A DNA stretch of 64,000 nt from Ornithodoros turicata (GCF_037126465.1 NC_088202.1:104749962-104813961); one strand, 5' to 3'; shown: positions 15,001-30,000, numbered from the stretch's first letter. Program-made: numbers and translations. The notes: generated from the letters alone by a model not told the origin.

Positions 15001-18000
15001 TTCCAAGAATGTATGTTTTCATTTGTAGAATGTTTTTTAGTCAATTTACGTGTTTACACAGTTCCAAGCTACGCAAAAGCTTTTGGAGCAACATTCCCGG
15101 CATCACAATATTTTTGCATATTTGGTGCATATTTAGATGTTTCGCACCGCATATTTGCATGCATATTTTGGAATATGCTTGTGCATAAAGTCCCGGGCCC
15201 TTGTCATTAGGGTAATCTCCAAAATCACCCTCAATTTGCATTGTTGCAATGCCAATGAGCAAATGTGTATAGTTTTGGATGCGTTCAGTAAGCTGGACAT
15301 CCAGGAGATGTGAATAGTATTTGTTTTTTTTAAATAATTATCTATTTAACACTTTCTTCAAGCCTAACAGCTTCCAAAACTAGCCTTTCTTTGTACTGTC
15401 TACTTTAATCCATCCTCTGGTTCCTGTACTGACACATGTAATAATGGCTACAGAAGACAGTGCAATCCCATTCATTCAAAATCGAGGGGTACAGAGACTT
15501 TGTTCGATAAAGCAGAGTTCAAACTAACATTCTGAATGAGGTCTAGATGTGCTGACACCTGACAGCACATACTAGCTGCATCTGAGATGGGTCATGGCCA
15601 GGGCTGTGTGAATAGTAAAAATGTCGAATACGAATGGAATACCAATATTGCGAATATTTGACTTTGAATATAGAACAGAATAATGCCTTCAAGCAGCCCA
15701 GTTTACTGCAATGTGGACATACAGCACATACAACCACATTTTGATAATCACAGAAATATGTAGGGAAGCATCAACCATGAAAGGATGAGGAAAAGCTTCT
15801 CACTCCGACAAGACAACTTGGCACTGTTACAGTTTCCGGTGTACCCCACCATTGGGGTACACCTGAAACTTCAGTGTAAATGAGCTCTTTGTAAATTCCT
15901 CAAGGGCAGGCAGTGTATTTGATGCAGTGTGACTGTCCCAGACTCAGGCTGTTCACATTATGGACTGACTCTATCATGTACCACATGCTTAGCAGAAACA
16001 TCTTGAGCTCCATGGGGGATGTGAGAAGGTAGCAGGTCAGATTTAAAAAGATATGGCTTGCTCACGACATCCGCGTATGAACCGTGATGGGCGCTCAATC
16101 GCGCTGGTCCCTTCGGCTTAAACCTGTCCTCCTATGTCATGGCAGGTGGTAGTGACGCAGCGCATCATCTCTCGAAAATGATGTTCGTGTTGGCTAATTG
16201 TAACCAGGCACTGCTGCTCCCACTGGAGCCCTGATCCTACGCGTTCCGCAATGCTAAAAGGACGCACACAGAGTACTATCATTTGATCTGTCTTTCACAT
16301 CAAAGCTGCTGCTCTTTCATGTGACAGTGGTTGCTTTGGCTTTATGACAAACGAGATGGTTGGGCCACCTTCCTTCATGTTCACAACTACCGCTTGTAAG
16401 AGACTCGCTCGAGATACTGGGGGTAGTTTAATATGGTCGTGCAGCGCAGATGCGGAACATTGCTAGCATTTGGAGAATATAATGGCAAGCATTTCCGCCG
16501 TCACCAGCAATTTGCGCATTAAGCGCTCCCTCCTGTGCGCCTTCGCCAAATGGGAACTGCCTGGATGTCTACACGCTGCGTAACGCACATGCATCCTTCA
16601 GTGCACATGTCACTGAACTATTCCGACATTGATTCCGTATTCAGCTGCAGCATTCGAACACTTCAATCAGACAAAGAGAGGCAGCTTGTGCGTGCACATC
16701 ATAAACCCACACACAAGAATGGTGGAACAAAACTACCCATAGTGATTGCACATGCGCATGCAACCTGCCGCTATAGCGTAGTTCTGCATTGGAGAGTTTT
16801 TACTCATGTACCGATGCATTTTATATGGATTTCTCACGGAAAATTTCAGCGATCTATTGCACGCACTTCGCTAGTGGAGGCAGATCAAGACAACACGCGT
16901 TCTACCGGACTGGCGAGCAGGCGTTGAGAAATCGTTTGCGGACACGCTTGATGATCTGGCGTGATGCTGAAATCCTGAGCACAGAATACACAGCCATAGT
17001 GCATTCCCACCTGGAAAACCCCGTACTGGTTCAGCGCATAAGACTCGTGAATTTGGGAATCTCGAATATTGGACGGTATTCGATTTATTCGAAAGCCGCG
17101 AATATAAAGTTGTCGAATCAAATCGAATATGAATACTGAAAATATTCTATTCGTATTCGAAATGTCGAATATTCGCACAGCCCTATTTGTATTGTTTTTT
17201 ACAGGAACGAAAATTCTTAAGCTCAATTGCTACCCACCCAAAAGTAGAAGAATCATTTAATCGGCATATTAACATGTGTTTAGTTCCTGGTTCTCTTTGC
17301 AGCTGTTTTGGTGATGAATAGGACCACGTATGTGCCAAAGATACTATGAAGAGGCAGCTGAATGTCTGAGGATGCATACAGGACTGCTCTTACGTACTTA
17401 ACAGTAGATTCATGAACACAGTCGACCCCCATTTACCCAGGCTTCACTTATGTGTATCCCATGCTGTCTGGACAAGAAACATGGAAACATATTTCAGTCC
17501 ATGCAATTTGCCTTCATTTATTTGGGCTTCAGTATCCAGGTCTGGACAAAAGTTTCGAGGAACTGCCGAAGAAAATGTCAAACAATTGCTTTCAGTTATC
17601 CGGTGTTGAGTCAGAGACAATGTGCGACCTGCATTTCGTCAAACAGGGGTGACAACCTTGTGAAATTTCTAGGGGTGTGCGAATCCGAATACTTGAAGTC
17701 GAATCAAATACCCAGTAATTTCACGGCGCCTATCCTGCCTTGCACAAGTCGCAGCACACCATGGTGACCTTCACAGCTTCACTCCATCTCACGCCACATG
17801 ACAAGCCCTCCTCAGGCATCCATCAGCGGCACCTCCCTGAGCCACTCGCTCCAGTACCATTGGCGGTACGCAGCTGTCAACCGCAACACACTAACCACTT
17901 ATGCTAGTGGTTCAGGAACACGGACCACACTACCTTCACACCCTGGCCATCCCCATTGGTCCTCATCTTCGGCAAGCCAGCAGCCAACCATCCGCTGGTA

Positions 18001-21000
18001 AACGAAGAGCAGGGACCGCTGTTCGACAGTGACCTCTGTTCCCGGCTTCTACCTGCTTTGGAATGCTCCTCATTGGTTTTGGCACCATCCTGGCGGCAAT
18101 GCTTAGAGCTCGCCGCCCATATAGCGGTTTCAGTACTGTTGCCCTCTCTTCATGGGGCCCACTCTGCTTCACCTCCTCACTGGGAGCCACCTGGCACGCG
18201 GTGCACTTGCCCAAGCCAGGAGCTGGACTTTATACAATTTAACAGCTTTCTCGAACTGTCAAAATAATTTCATTTATCCGGATAACCGGCTATCCAGGAA
18301 TTTTTGCTGTGAACCGCCAGTGCCGGATAAACGAGGGTCGACTGCATCTCTCAATACTATGGTTTATATCCCAATATGACACGGCTATGAAAGATCAGAG
18401 CAGCAGGTATGATGGCAAATACTGTAAACATATTTTTATTCGCAATGTATTAATTTTCGCGAATCGCATTTGGGAAGTTATTCGCGAGTATTTAATTTCA
18501 TGATTCCAGGTCTGTTTCCTTCTGCGGGATCAATGTACAATTTTTCGCGATTTTTTTGCGGTTGCAAAATTTGCGAAAATTAATACATCGCGAATAAAAA
18601 TACGTTTACAGTATCCATTTGGAATTCCACATGGATCAAGGCACATCTGCCACCCTGGGGTACTGTACAGAATGTTTAGTAGATGGTGATGGTATGTGAC
18701 GAGTTAATGCCTAAAACAAGGAGGTAATTGAGTCTCCTTGGTTGAGTGGAGCTCTTTTCAGCGTTTGGCAACGAAGCCCTGCATATCTCAATTTATACTG
18801 TTTCTCTGGAAATATTTCCTTCCTGTTATGTCACATGAGTAAATGAGAAGAAGACCCTTGAAGCTCAAAGGTAGTTCTTGCTTAAGGCACACAACTTCTA
18901 TTCATGCCCATGTGTGCCAATACCGACAGGACCAAGCTAAGCATACCTTGTCCACCAGGGTACATACATCGGAAGACACGTCCCAATTCTTCTGCCTGTA
19001 CCCTTCCAGCGGGGGTCAGTTCACCGCCCCATTTCAAAATGAGCACGAGAGATGGTTCACGGGGATAGTCTGCAGAGAGAACACAAGTGACAGCTGTCAG
19101 CAATAATCTAAGTCCAAGATTAACTAAATTTCCTTACAAAATATCTGAGCAAAGTGCACGGATGTATCTTATGCCACTTCTTGGACAGTAACAGAAACTC
19201 TCCATCAAGGGTGACTTGTGTAGTGGGACACCACCTACGTTGCAATAGCTTAGCTGGATGACACATAATTTGTCCTTGCATTTTTTGTCCCCACAGTTCA
19301 AAACAAACAAACAAACAAAAAAAGGCAGGATGTCATGCGTAATGTCTGCGTCACGAAGCGTCATGTCTTCTACCCAATGACGAAGTGTGCACCTTGTTTT
19401 TTTTTCTTTTCGCAGTTGTATTTGGTGGCACCCATCCCACGTCTGAAGCGGAGCAGTGAACCGGTCTCCTCGCTAGCGATGACTCTTGGCAGTCAATGAA
19501 AAGTGAGCTGACCTACTCGAGCTCGACACCACTGCACCCATTGTTGTAAACTAATATTCTCAGGGAGTTCACATTTGGCTAAGGAAATATTTTGCGTAAC
19601 TGAGCATGTTGATATCCTATGGTAAAAAAAAATATATGTTTGAAATGTCTTCCATGCTCCCTTAAGAAGCTCTGTAGGATTTTCTTGCTGCATCTCTTAT
19701 TGCTATGTTACACTCTCGAAGCACCAGCGTAACTACCAGTGGGAACTAGGGGTGTGCGAATCTGAATATTTCAAGTCAAATCGAATACCGAATTGAATGT
19801 GAAAAAAAAAAGAAAGAAATGCTGAATACCAAATGGAATATTCATGCAAATTTTACAATACGTGCCTTTTGCACTAAAAGTTTGCAATTTGTAGCCCATG
19901 GCTTTAGCATAATTTTTAACCATTAACTGTCACAAGAAGAGCATCTAAATCTTCTGAGGGAAGACCCTAGACTCTTTCATTTCCGATAGTGTTTCTGGCT
20001 TTTCAGTTGAGTCTACAGTTACTGGGGCAATTATCTTGATTTCAAAATTTGATGCCATGCAGTGGCATGTTGCACAGATGAGGCTGTAATAGTTTCTGAA
20101 CATCCACAGGTCCATGAGAGAACTGATGTTCTGAGGCTGGAACAACATAGAAGGGACAAATGCATACAAAGCCTCAATTTGCCTAAGAAATTAACGATGA
20201 AAGATGAAAGTCACTGAAAAGGTTAACCAGCTGTAGGAGTCGAACCCACATCTTCTGGATTGCAATCCAGAAGATGTGGGTTCGACTCACCATTCCAATT
20301 CACCTCATGCAGGGAAGCATCAGATGAAGCCCACTTTTGCAGTGGTGTCGTTCATATTCGTCGAATAGTCGAATACATATTCAGAAAACTGAATATTAGA
20401 TATTTGTTTCGAATTCGAGAACTCGAATATTCGCACACCCCTAGTGGGAACAGATAGCAAATGCGCAGAAAACTAACCTTCATCACTGCTGGAATGGCGT
20501 GGCCTTCCCTTGGGTTGATATTTAAGTTGCACTTTTCGGTTGATACCAGAAAAATGGCCATACCTGCAAAAAATACAGTGTGAGGAGGTGTTGTTCATCT
20601 ACAAAATGGACTACAAAAGTGGATGCCCCACAAACAACAGTACACACGCATGGGAAGCAAAAGAAAATGTAGTAGGAATTAAAACCGTAACTGTCGTAAC
20701 TGAGCATCGCAACTACAGTAAAACTCCTTTATAGCGAACACCTTTTTAACGAAAATACCACTACAGCAAATTTTTTTGCGGTCCCGCTGGAGCCCTATAG
20801 GTCCAATAATGGGCATCTATTTTAACGAAAATACCTTTACTGGGAATTTTTTTTGCTGTCCCCTGAGTTTCGTTGTAAAGGAGTTTGACTGTATAAAAGT
20901 TAACAGTTGTCAATTCGACACTGTACGACAATTTCAGCACGGTGATGCAAACGAATACAAACAAACTTCTGTAGACAATTCTTAGCTAAACGGTTTGCAT

Positions 21001-24000
21001 ACATGCAAATGAGAAAATGCAACATTGTCATCATTCTTCATCAGCATTGTGAGACACACTTGTGAAGGAAGTGACAGATGTGTCTCAGAAAGTCACATGG
21101 AAGAGCCTTTGAACGAAGTGAAGTACACACTACAACATATATACTGATGTGCAAAAAAGGAGTGACTGTCAAAAAGTTGATGAGCTAAACTAAATTTGCG
21201 ATGTGGGGTAGTTGGTAGCTGTACACCATAGGCTAGCTCCATCTCAAATCGAACAACCCGGTACACTTGAAGTCCTGAATGAACGTGAAAAAAATATATG
21301 TTGAAGCCATCGGTGAGCTAGGAGAAATAAACGCTTTCGGAATTCTGTGCGCTACGCGGTTCGGGAAATAGGAGAGGAGGAAAAAACTGCCCCTCAGAAG
21401 ACGATGTCGTCACGCGCAGGTTTGAGCATTCCCTCCAAGGCTATTTATTGTCGCATTGTAGTAATTTCTTGATTGGGCTTTAGACCACATAGGGCACAAT
21501 AGGCTCCTGGGTCGGCAGTGCTGTGTCGGTTTTTATTTGTCTGCAAAAAATATCAAAGTTGACTCAAAGCACCGAAAAGCACCATATTCACTGCAACTTT
21601 GCGGGTGATGTAAAAAACGGGTAAGATTGAGCTTTATGCCGTTTAATTTGTCATTCATGGGGCTATCGAATAATATATAATTTGTTACTCTACTCTGTCA
21701 GGGACGTGAGCGATACCTCTTTAAGTAGCACCATACCACCGAAAAATGACAAATTTCGGAAGCCTTTATCTAAAAAAAAACACCAAAAACTTGCCTCAAA
21801 AATTTTATATGTGGTAGGTAGTCCCTTAGACTATGCACAGAAAAAAAAATCAAAATCCGGACTTCATCGGTAGGCGCACTGTGAATTTTTTGCCACCCCT
21901 ATACGCGGAGCGCATTCAAGCGGTGGCACCGTGTCCCGCGTGCTGCAAAATCGAATCTTCCAAAGGGACTTTCAACTTCTGTCTTCACATGAAATCAACT
22001 GCTACAGCTTGAAGCCATTCTAAGCATTTATGTTTATAACAGTGTCGTAATCGCTGAATGTAGATTGTAGAGCAACCAGAGGTGCTCGCATTTTTTGCGG
22101 GATGTCACACATGCATTTCAAGTGCTGGGAGCCCGTGAAGAACAGAATGCTTTAGAATACTTTTGCGTTATAAGAGGTATATTTGTTCAGGGTGATCATA
22201 TCAAAGCGTATTTACAGTACACAGAATAAAAACAACTTGACAGCGTAGAAGACAAGGTAAGAAGGTAACACAAGTTATGCAGAGCATCCCGGGTGGATGA
22301 GAGTGCTCATGAACTGCTTTAGGCTGCTGTAGGAGCCACTTTCCTTAATGTTACTTTTGATGGCAGGTTCTTGTCAGATTTTCTTGATAGGCTCTTCTCA
22401 CGTTGCATGCTAACTCGCTGCAATCCTGGTAGTTACTCCTGGATGTTCCTGCCAAGGCAACACCGAAAGCGGTCTCCAGTTTACGGCCTGTCTTTCTGCC
22501 CATTTCTTCACGTATTTGGGAGTGTTTGCGCTGTGCATATGCTTCCACCGACTTCCTTCTTGGCTTAAGCGGTGTGATGTTAATGGCTTCAGATGATATA
22601 TTCTCATTCATTTCTTCGACCACGTCGGGCTGGTGCACAAACGGCTCACCCTGTGAGCTTCCTGCAAATGTGGACGACATTGCTGCTTGCTGTGATTCAG
22701 CCACCTTTGCTGTGAAGTACTTGAAGCAGCTTCTGCACAGCTAGGCCATTTCTGTTACGCCTTCAGTTTGTTTCGCCCCTGGTTTTGCTGTACAACGAAG
22801 AGGCCATTGAGGTAGGTGTTATGCCAGGACGACACAGTACAGTAATGGAGATATCTTCACATACTCTGTATAAGGACACTCCGTGCACTTGTGTAGTCGA
22901 AGATGATGCGAAACTTTGCACAAGGTGTCTTCCGAGAGTAAATCCGACTAGGACCTTCCCATGGTCGCAGCATGTTGAAGCGACGAACATATTGGACAGC
23001 GGCGCCAGTCTGGCTGCTTCGGCAAGGTTCACAAAAGGCACCATGAAGTAGCCTTGAAAGTGTGCGCAAGACACTACACAACGACACTTTCCGCTGTGCG
23101 ATTTCCGCCGTCCGAGGTCATGGAGCCGTAAGGAAAGGAAGAATGCTGGAAGTCACTGCGTCTCTTCTGACATAATGTGTACAGTAAATATGCTTGTTTA
23201 TAATCACCCTGAACAGATATACCTCTTACGAAGCTGTAAAAGCATTCTGTTCTTCACGGGCTCCCAGCACTTGCAATGCACGTGTGACATCCCACAAAAA
23301 AGTTCTAGCACATCTGGTTGCTCCACAATCTACATTCAGCGATTATGACACTGTTATAAACATAAACGCTTAGAACGGCTTCAAACTGTAGCAATTACTT
23401 TCATGTGAAGACAGAAGTTGAAAGTCCCTTTGGAAATATTCGATTTTGCAACACACTGGACACGGTGCCACCGCTTCAACGCGCTCCGTGTAGAGGGGCG
23501 GCAAAAAATTCACAGTGCGCCTACCGATGAAGTACGGATTTTGATTTTTTTTTTGTGCATAGTCTAAGGGACTACCTACCACATATAAAATTTTCGAGGA
23601 AAGTTTTTGGTGGGGTTTTTTAGATAAAGGCTTCCGAAATTCGTCATTTTTCGGTGGTATGGTGCTACTTAAACAGGTATTGCTCACGTTCCTGACAGAG
23701 TAGAGTGACAAATTATATATAATTCGATAGCCCCATGAATGACAAATTAAACGGCATAAAGCTCAATCTTACCCGTTTTTTACATCGCCCGCAAAGTTGC
23801 AGTGAACGTGGTGCTTTTCGGCGCTTTGAGTCAACTTGGATATTTTTTTGCAGACAAATAAAAAACGACACAGCACTGCCAACACAGGAGCCTATTGTGC
23901 CCTAGGTGGTCTAAAGCCCGATCAAGAAATTACTACAATGCGACAATAAATAGCCTTGTAGGGAATGCTCAAACCTGCGCGCGACGACATCGTCTTCTGG

Positions 24001-27000
24001 GAGGCGGTTTTTTCCTCCTCCCATATTTCCCGAACCGCGTAGCGCACAGAATTCCGAAAGCATTTATTTCTCCTAGCTCACCGATGGCTTCAACATATAT
24101 ATTTTTTCACGTTCATTCGGGACTTCAAGTGTACCGGATTGTTCGATTTGAGATGGAACTAGCCCATAGCTAAAAGCAGTGCACTAGAGAAAGACAAAAA
24201 GGACAAGGCTGGACCCCTCCTTTAGGACAACACAGTTGTCCTGTCTAGTCCTTTTTGTCACCTTCTAGTGTGTTGCTTTTAGCAATGTTGATGAGCTGGT
24301 AGTTCTGTGTGAAGTATTAAACAGAGAACAGTAACTGACATGTAGGTTAAGCTAAAATAAGGACATAAGCTTCCCAACTTGTGAGACTGCTTTAGGGCCT
24401 CATGTTTCATGCATTTTTTTTTAAATTGTCCCTGATGAGAGTATGGCACGGACGCAGGCCAGCTGGTGAACAAATTCAATATTGTGAAAAGCCTGAGTCT
24501 GGGCACAGCTTAGAGGTTGGGCCCACCTCTAGTTGTGCCCAGACTCAGACTTTTCACACTACGGGCTTAGTGACGAGATACATTTTTGTTTTCAACATGC
24601 GTGGCATCATTGGGCCTTTCACACTTCAAGGGGGCAGTGTCGAAGGAGGAGACGTTGTATAGGAGGTGTGATAATACTGCTATACAACAGTAGGGATATG
24701 ACAAACCACATACAATTCAACTGAGGCAAACAAGATTGTAACAGAGAGCTCTATGGAAGGACAGTCAGCTGCAGTTTGTTTGGATAAGTACTATCGTATG
24801 AAAGTGAGTACGTGTATGTACTAAGCAGGAAGAGACTGTTTGTAATGAAACTTTGCATACCTGGTAAGGCACATTATTAATTTGTACAATATACAGGGTT
24901 GGAATGCTTTGCTGCAGCAATGATGAGGACGTCCTATTCATGTTCTGCACATGGGTGCTGTCAGAACTTTTCGAGAAGGCACTAATAGCTACCCCATAAC
25001 CACTTCCCTTTGCCAGGAATGAAGATTGTTTCTCAAATATCACAAACTTTAAAGCTCAACTGAAACTCGATATAAATATGTCTAAAATGTGCAGGAAGTC
25101 GGCAATACCCCCAAAGGTCCGGTTTCCCTCTTGTGCCAACCCCCTTGGATGGTGACACAGCTTCCAGAGAGAGAAGGTGAGTTATCCTGAGTGAGTTATC
25201 CTGAGTGAGTTATTCTGAGTTCTGAGTAAGAGCTGTGGTCTTCCTTTTCCCCATGGAAATTAGGTCACTACCTGAGGAGGTTTGCATGAGAGGGAAACCG
25301 GATTATCCCTGGGAGAACAGCCAAACATTCTACTACACAGAATAGAACTGACTACAAAGAATGTGCTCACATTTCTAAGACGGACTTCAACTGCTCAAGT
25401 TTTGCTTTGTTTTCTTCCACTTCAGGATCTGACTTGTGTTCAATCTCGCTCAAGAGAAAACGAGAAATGTCCAGGATTTCCTTTGAAAAGGAAGACATTC
25501 AAGAGTTAATAGAAATTTATAGACCTTTGGGTCATTGTACCTAAATACAGTAGAATCTCGATGATACGATCCCGGATTAGACTAATTATTTTCCGGTCCC
25601 AGCCCGAATGCCTATTCTTCCTACGTATTACAGCTAAGATGATACGAACGTGCCAAGGAGGGAACAAAGGTCATTCCCCGTGACGCGAGAGCAAGCGAGT
25701 CATGTTCCTCCTCCTTTTGAGGAGGGAGGGAGATCCTCATCATCCTACCCACAAACTCCCTTACACCATTTTATGCAATGCAATGAATGACTCTCCCTTT
25801 GGAGATGGTGGTGAAGATAAGATCAAACGGATTACTGTATGGCCCAAAACCTTATCACCCTATCTCTGTTTTGACCTTTACTCCTCCCTCGCAACAACAA
25901 ACCCGGAAGCTGTGTGACGTCGCACTGGCTTAGGAAAAGAGCGACGAGAACACACGGTGGGAACATATCAGGACAACTTCTGGCTACATTGCGCCTCATC
26001 ATTCCACAAGTCGGCTTCACCTAACGCCTGCAAGCTTTAGGAGAAGCTCGCTTTACGACACTGTCGCGCGACTCGCGGGTGAAAAGATCATGCTGGGCCT
26101 TATGCATCATCCCGCGAATTTCGTCAGCATTGGCCAAAAATGAGGACGTAAAAGCACTCGACCAACCTCTTTCACTAAGAGTAGTGGAAAATGAACAATC
26201 ACTGTCTATTTTTTTTTGCCTAAATTTTTGTATTTTGTTTAATTCTTTTTATACGAATTTCGGATCATACGAATATTTTCCGTTGTCCCGAGAGATTCGT
26301 ATCATCGAGATTCTACTGTACAATAAGTTCCCAGAAAACATACATAAAAATATGTGGCAAAAGCGAAAAAGCACGTACTTGCAATTGTTTAGGTTTCTTT
26401 AGCTTGATGTGACCATCTTTGAAGCCTCCATAGTGTTCAAATAATTCAAAAAACCTGCAAGAATCACTCAGGTACTCAGACAAAGCAAGGCAACATGTGA
26501 AGACTACTGGAAAACATACGAGGAAGACAGAAAAAATATCACCGACCCATAAGAATAGATGTTGCTGATTACATGTTTGTAAGTGGCACGTTTGTCAAAA
26601 TGGTGGTAATTAGGTGGTGAGGAAGAAGACACAACATCTTTGAACAAAGTTTATAAATTCCTCCAATGAACAATGTATTTTATATTATAATTTAAATGAG
26701 GTCCACTCACTTTGGGTGTTTTACTTCCATTTTCATTTTTTGTTTCGGTGTACGATCCCCATGACGTATGACTGCGATAACACACCTCAGTTCCATCCTT
26801 TGACGAAAACACAAAAACGCTAATGAGACTTCTTTGGGCTGTCTGCATGCAGCGTACATGCAAAAGCAGTAGATGTCTTTGTAATTACATTTTGCCAAAT
26901 GTTGTTGGCACAATGGGTGGGTCATCCAGCTGGAATGGCATAGACCATGGTATATGCATTTGTGGCGCGAGCTCCCTGAGGATCATATTGCCAAGTATTT

Positions 27001-30000
27001 TGGCACAATCGTCATAGTACTTCATTGAATTCTTCACGAAACTGAATCCGTTCACATCACAGACATAGGATTTCCCGTTTGCCCTCAGCAGGTCAAAGCC
27101 ACACACAGTTTGCTGTAAATTAGAGTGGTGTTGATCACAGGTCACCGTCACAGGATTTTAACAAGTACCAATACCTTGAATGCCAAGCAAACTTTGCGTG
27201 CTATCAACTTTTCAGTGTTGGTCAAAATGACAGGGTAGCGCACTTCTTTGCCCTCTTTGTCCCTTTCTACCTTGCCATCAAGAGCAGGAGATTTTCTTGC
27301 TTCTGCATGTGCATAGTCTGGGCCTACAGTGTATACCTGTAGATGATTAGCAAACGTTATGCACTTTCAAAAAGAAAACAAAGAAAGGTGAACAAAATGT
27401 GATTACTCTATCCATCTCTGGTGCTGTTTTCTAAATAGATTCAGAAATTACAAAATCTCAACATACTTTCACATCAGTACCATCTGTAGGCATGAATTCT
27501 TCATAAATAAAAGATCCATGTTTTCGCACTCTGCTCTCTGGCGAGTACACGCTACTTCGGCTTCCAATCTACACACAAAAGTACAATTTACAGAGGACCT
27601 TTCAGGTACCAAACCATAACATCTACTTTTTTGCTTACCTTTCGGAAGAGTCTCTGGCTACCACCTCCTGCACTTGTGGGATAGTATATGTATATGTTGT
27701 GATCCTCAGCTGAGATGGGTTTCTCTACAAATGGCTTGTTGAAGATGACTCCATTTACCTCCACATGATCCTCTCCTTCTATTAGTTCACGTCCTGCAGT
27801 GAAAAGTAAATGAGCAACTGCACAGCCTCACTTCTTATAGAAGAGCAACGACATGAGCAATGGCAAAAGCAATGACATTTCACAAATTAAATTTGGGCAA
27901 AACAATACGCACCTTTCTCATCAGGAGACTCCCTATCAAGTACTGCATACCTGGGAAGCTCAATACCAGCATTTTCTAAGATACTATACACCTTCCTCCT
28001 GGAAAGAAAAAGCAACTTTGCATGTCATTTCCACCAGAGAACTGCAGAGAACTAGTAACAAGCATCGGAACCAAACCCAAACCAAACTACAAACTAAAAT
28101 GAATCTGGCCTGAAACAAATCTTACACAACACACTCCTTAAAGCTTGCCCATACCTATCTTGAATATCGTACTGCATGTACAAGTCATTGATGATGAAAG
28201 GATTTCTGAGTTCTGCATATGCAATGGCCTTGTCAAGAGGAAAGCCCTTCGAATGAAAGGACACCAGGCAGTCACATAATGGCCAGTTGTCAATGCTTTC
28301 CTATAAATAAGGAGGGTAATGGTCCATATGCCTGACCAAACGTCACCATCAAATATGACACTAGGAAGCCAATGCATACATTCAAGATCACATCCTCTTG
28401 AAACACCACTGTTTTGATATACTCAAACTCATCAAGTCTTGTAAGAATTTCCTTCATTGGTTTAGACTGGGACTTCTTTGCCATGGAGCAGATGCCCACA
28501 ACCACTTGCTTGCCCTCACAGTGGCCCTCATCATCAGAATCCACATGTTCTGTGTCCTGAAAGCATTATAGTTAAACTTTATAGAAACCTCAGGCAGTGA
28601 GTTTGAAAACATACGAAATACACAAAAGTATTTCCAAATCATGCTACTGCATGCCATAAAAATATCTCGCAGCAGTGCAGTAACAGACATGAGAAAATAA
28701 CTGAACATCAAACTGCAATATCGTCACAGCAGCATTTTTCAGAGAACAACCAGGTACAGCTTGGGACAAAAGTTTACAGAACACGGCACTGGCATATTTC
28801 TTCATCGGAGCGGCCTCCTGCTAGGTATCAGGAAAAGATCGAATAAGAAACTGATGACTGGCTGTTCTATCCATCTCTCGGTATGTGCGTCTGCTCCTCT
28901 TTGCTGCTAGGGTGTCACTCCAATGCAAAAATGCGACACCCCGGTGTTCCGTAAACTTTTGCCCCAAGCTGTACACATTGCATTGTTCATGATGCAACAT
29001 GCTAAAGGGAGTGAGCAGTCATGCTGGCTGGACAATCCTTCTAATGCTACATTGTTTTGCAGCAGTATGAAACAAAGCAGGCGCAATGGGAAGATATTTT
29101 ACCAAATGCAAAACAGTAGCAGACACTATGTGAGACTAGGAACAGTAGCAAACAGCAAAGAATTTCACGAGCCCGCACAGCACATAATGGTGGAATGAAA
29201 TAAAGTATACCACTCAATCAATGTGATGTAGTTTCTTTAGTGCTAATTTGGATTAGCTCTTCCAGATCCCTTCACATCAGCTGTCACCAGACCCTGCTCA
29301 ACCAAACCATTTGCACCAGATGTACTCATATAATTTCATTTTCAATTGTTTACAGATAGCAAGCATTTTGTAGAACTGCAAATAAGACAAATGTTTGTGA
29401 TGTTTTGCAGTAGAAGAGAGCAGTGACAGGCATGTGTGTGAGACAGGAGCACATACTGGTGACCAAGGATGAACCAACACAAAATTTGCTTATGTGGAGT
29501 GTTTAGAAAGGAAACTGTACAATTTTAATCTTTTTGAGGGCATGACCATCTTCTCTGGATGATTCAATGATGGCAAGCACCCAGTCTATAACTGCTGAGG
29601 CCAAAATAATTTTATTTCTAAATACACTAAAATTCCATATCTTGTACAAAACTTCCTGTCTTACCCAAAATGCTTTCCTTTGATTATTGAAGTGGTATGC
29701 AACACTACATTCTGCACTTTCACAATAAAAAAGAGGAAAACAACAGATTGTAATCATACCTTTACAGAGGTGTGCATATTTTGTACCCTTGCAACTACAT
29801 ACTACACATTTTGGAGTCCCCTTGAAAGTTCAAATTCAATTAGAGAACTTTCAAAGCATTTATAAATGAAACATTAATATGATATATGTGTGACTGTCAG
29901 GGGAACATCTCTGGCCCTCGTTGAAGTTTCCTAGTAGCCTCATTACTTGCTCATGATTTCTGTAGACAAATATCAGGCACAGTAGTAACCATAAATGGGA

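Larger units (their letters stand above)
4585..18946 (-). other. PPIP5K intron 13-14, 14.4 kb
   Basis: The phase-1 junction joins exons 13 and 14 cleanly, so no extra coding exon is required. Its identified content is mobile elements, listed separately. The stretches 8,435-9,411, 11,241-14,099 and 14,731-15,598 are AT-rich and hold nothing I can name. Confidence 0.8.
19070..20477 (-). other. PPIP5K intron 12-13
   Basis: A 1.4-kb intron. The exon 12 side is filled by a hAT-like MITE (19,747-20,443). A short (AAAC)n run lies near 19,304. Nothing else recognised. Confidence 0.8.
20564..25370 (-). other. PPIP5K intron 11-12
   Basis: A 4.8-kb intron holding a 176-bp MITE, a 2.95-kb foldback element and two small palindromes. 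A short run of about three copies of GAGTTATCCTGAGT lies at 25,178-25,228. The remainder is unassigned. Confidence 0.8.

Noticed and set aside
16535..17226. Frames of 113-130 residues inside the 15,599-17,184 element
   Set aside because: No hAT transposase motifs such as the dimerisation or BED regions; composition looks random.
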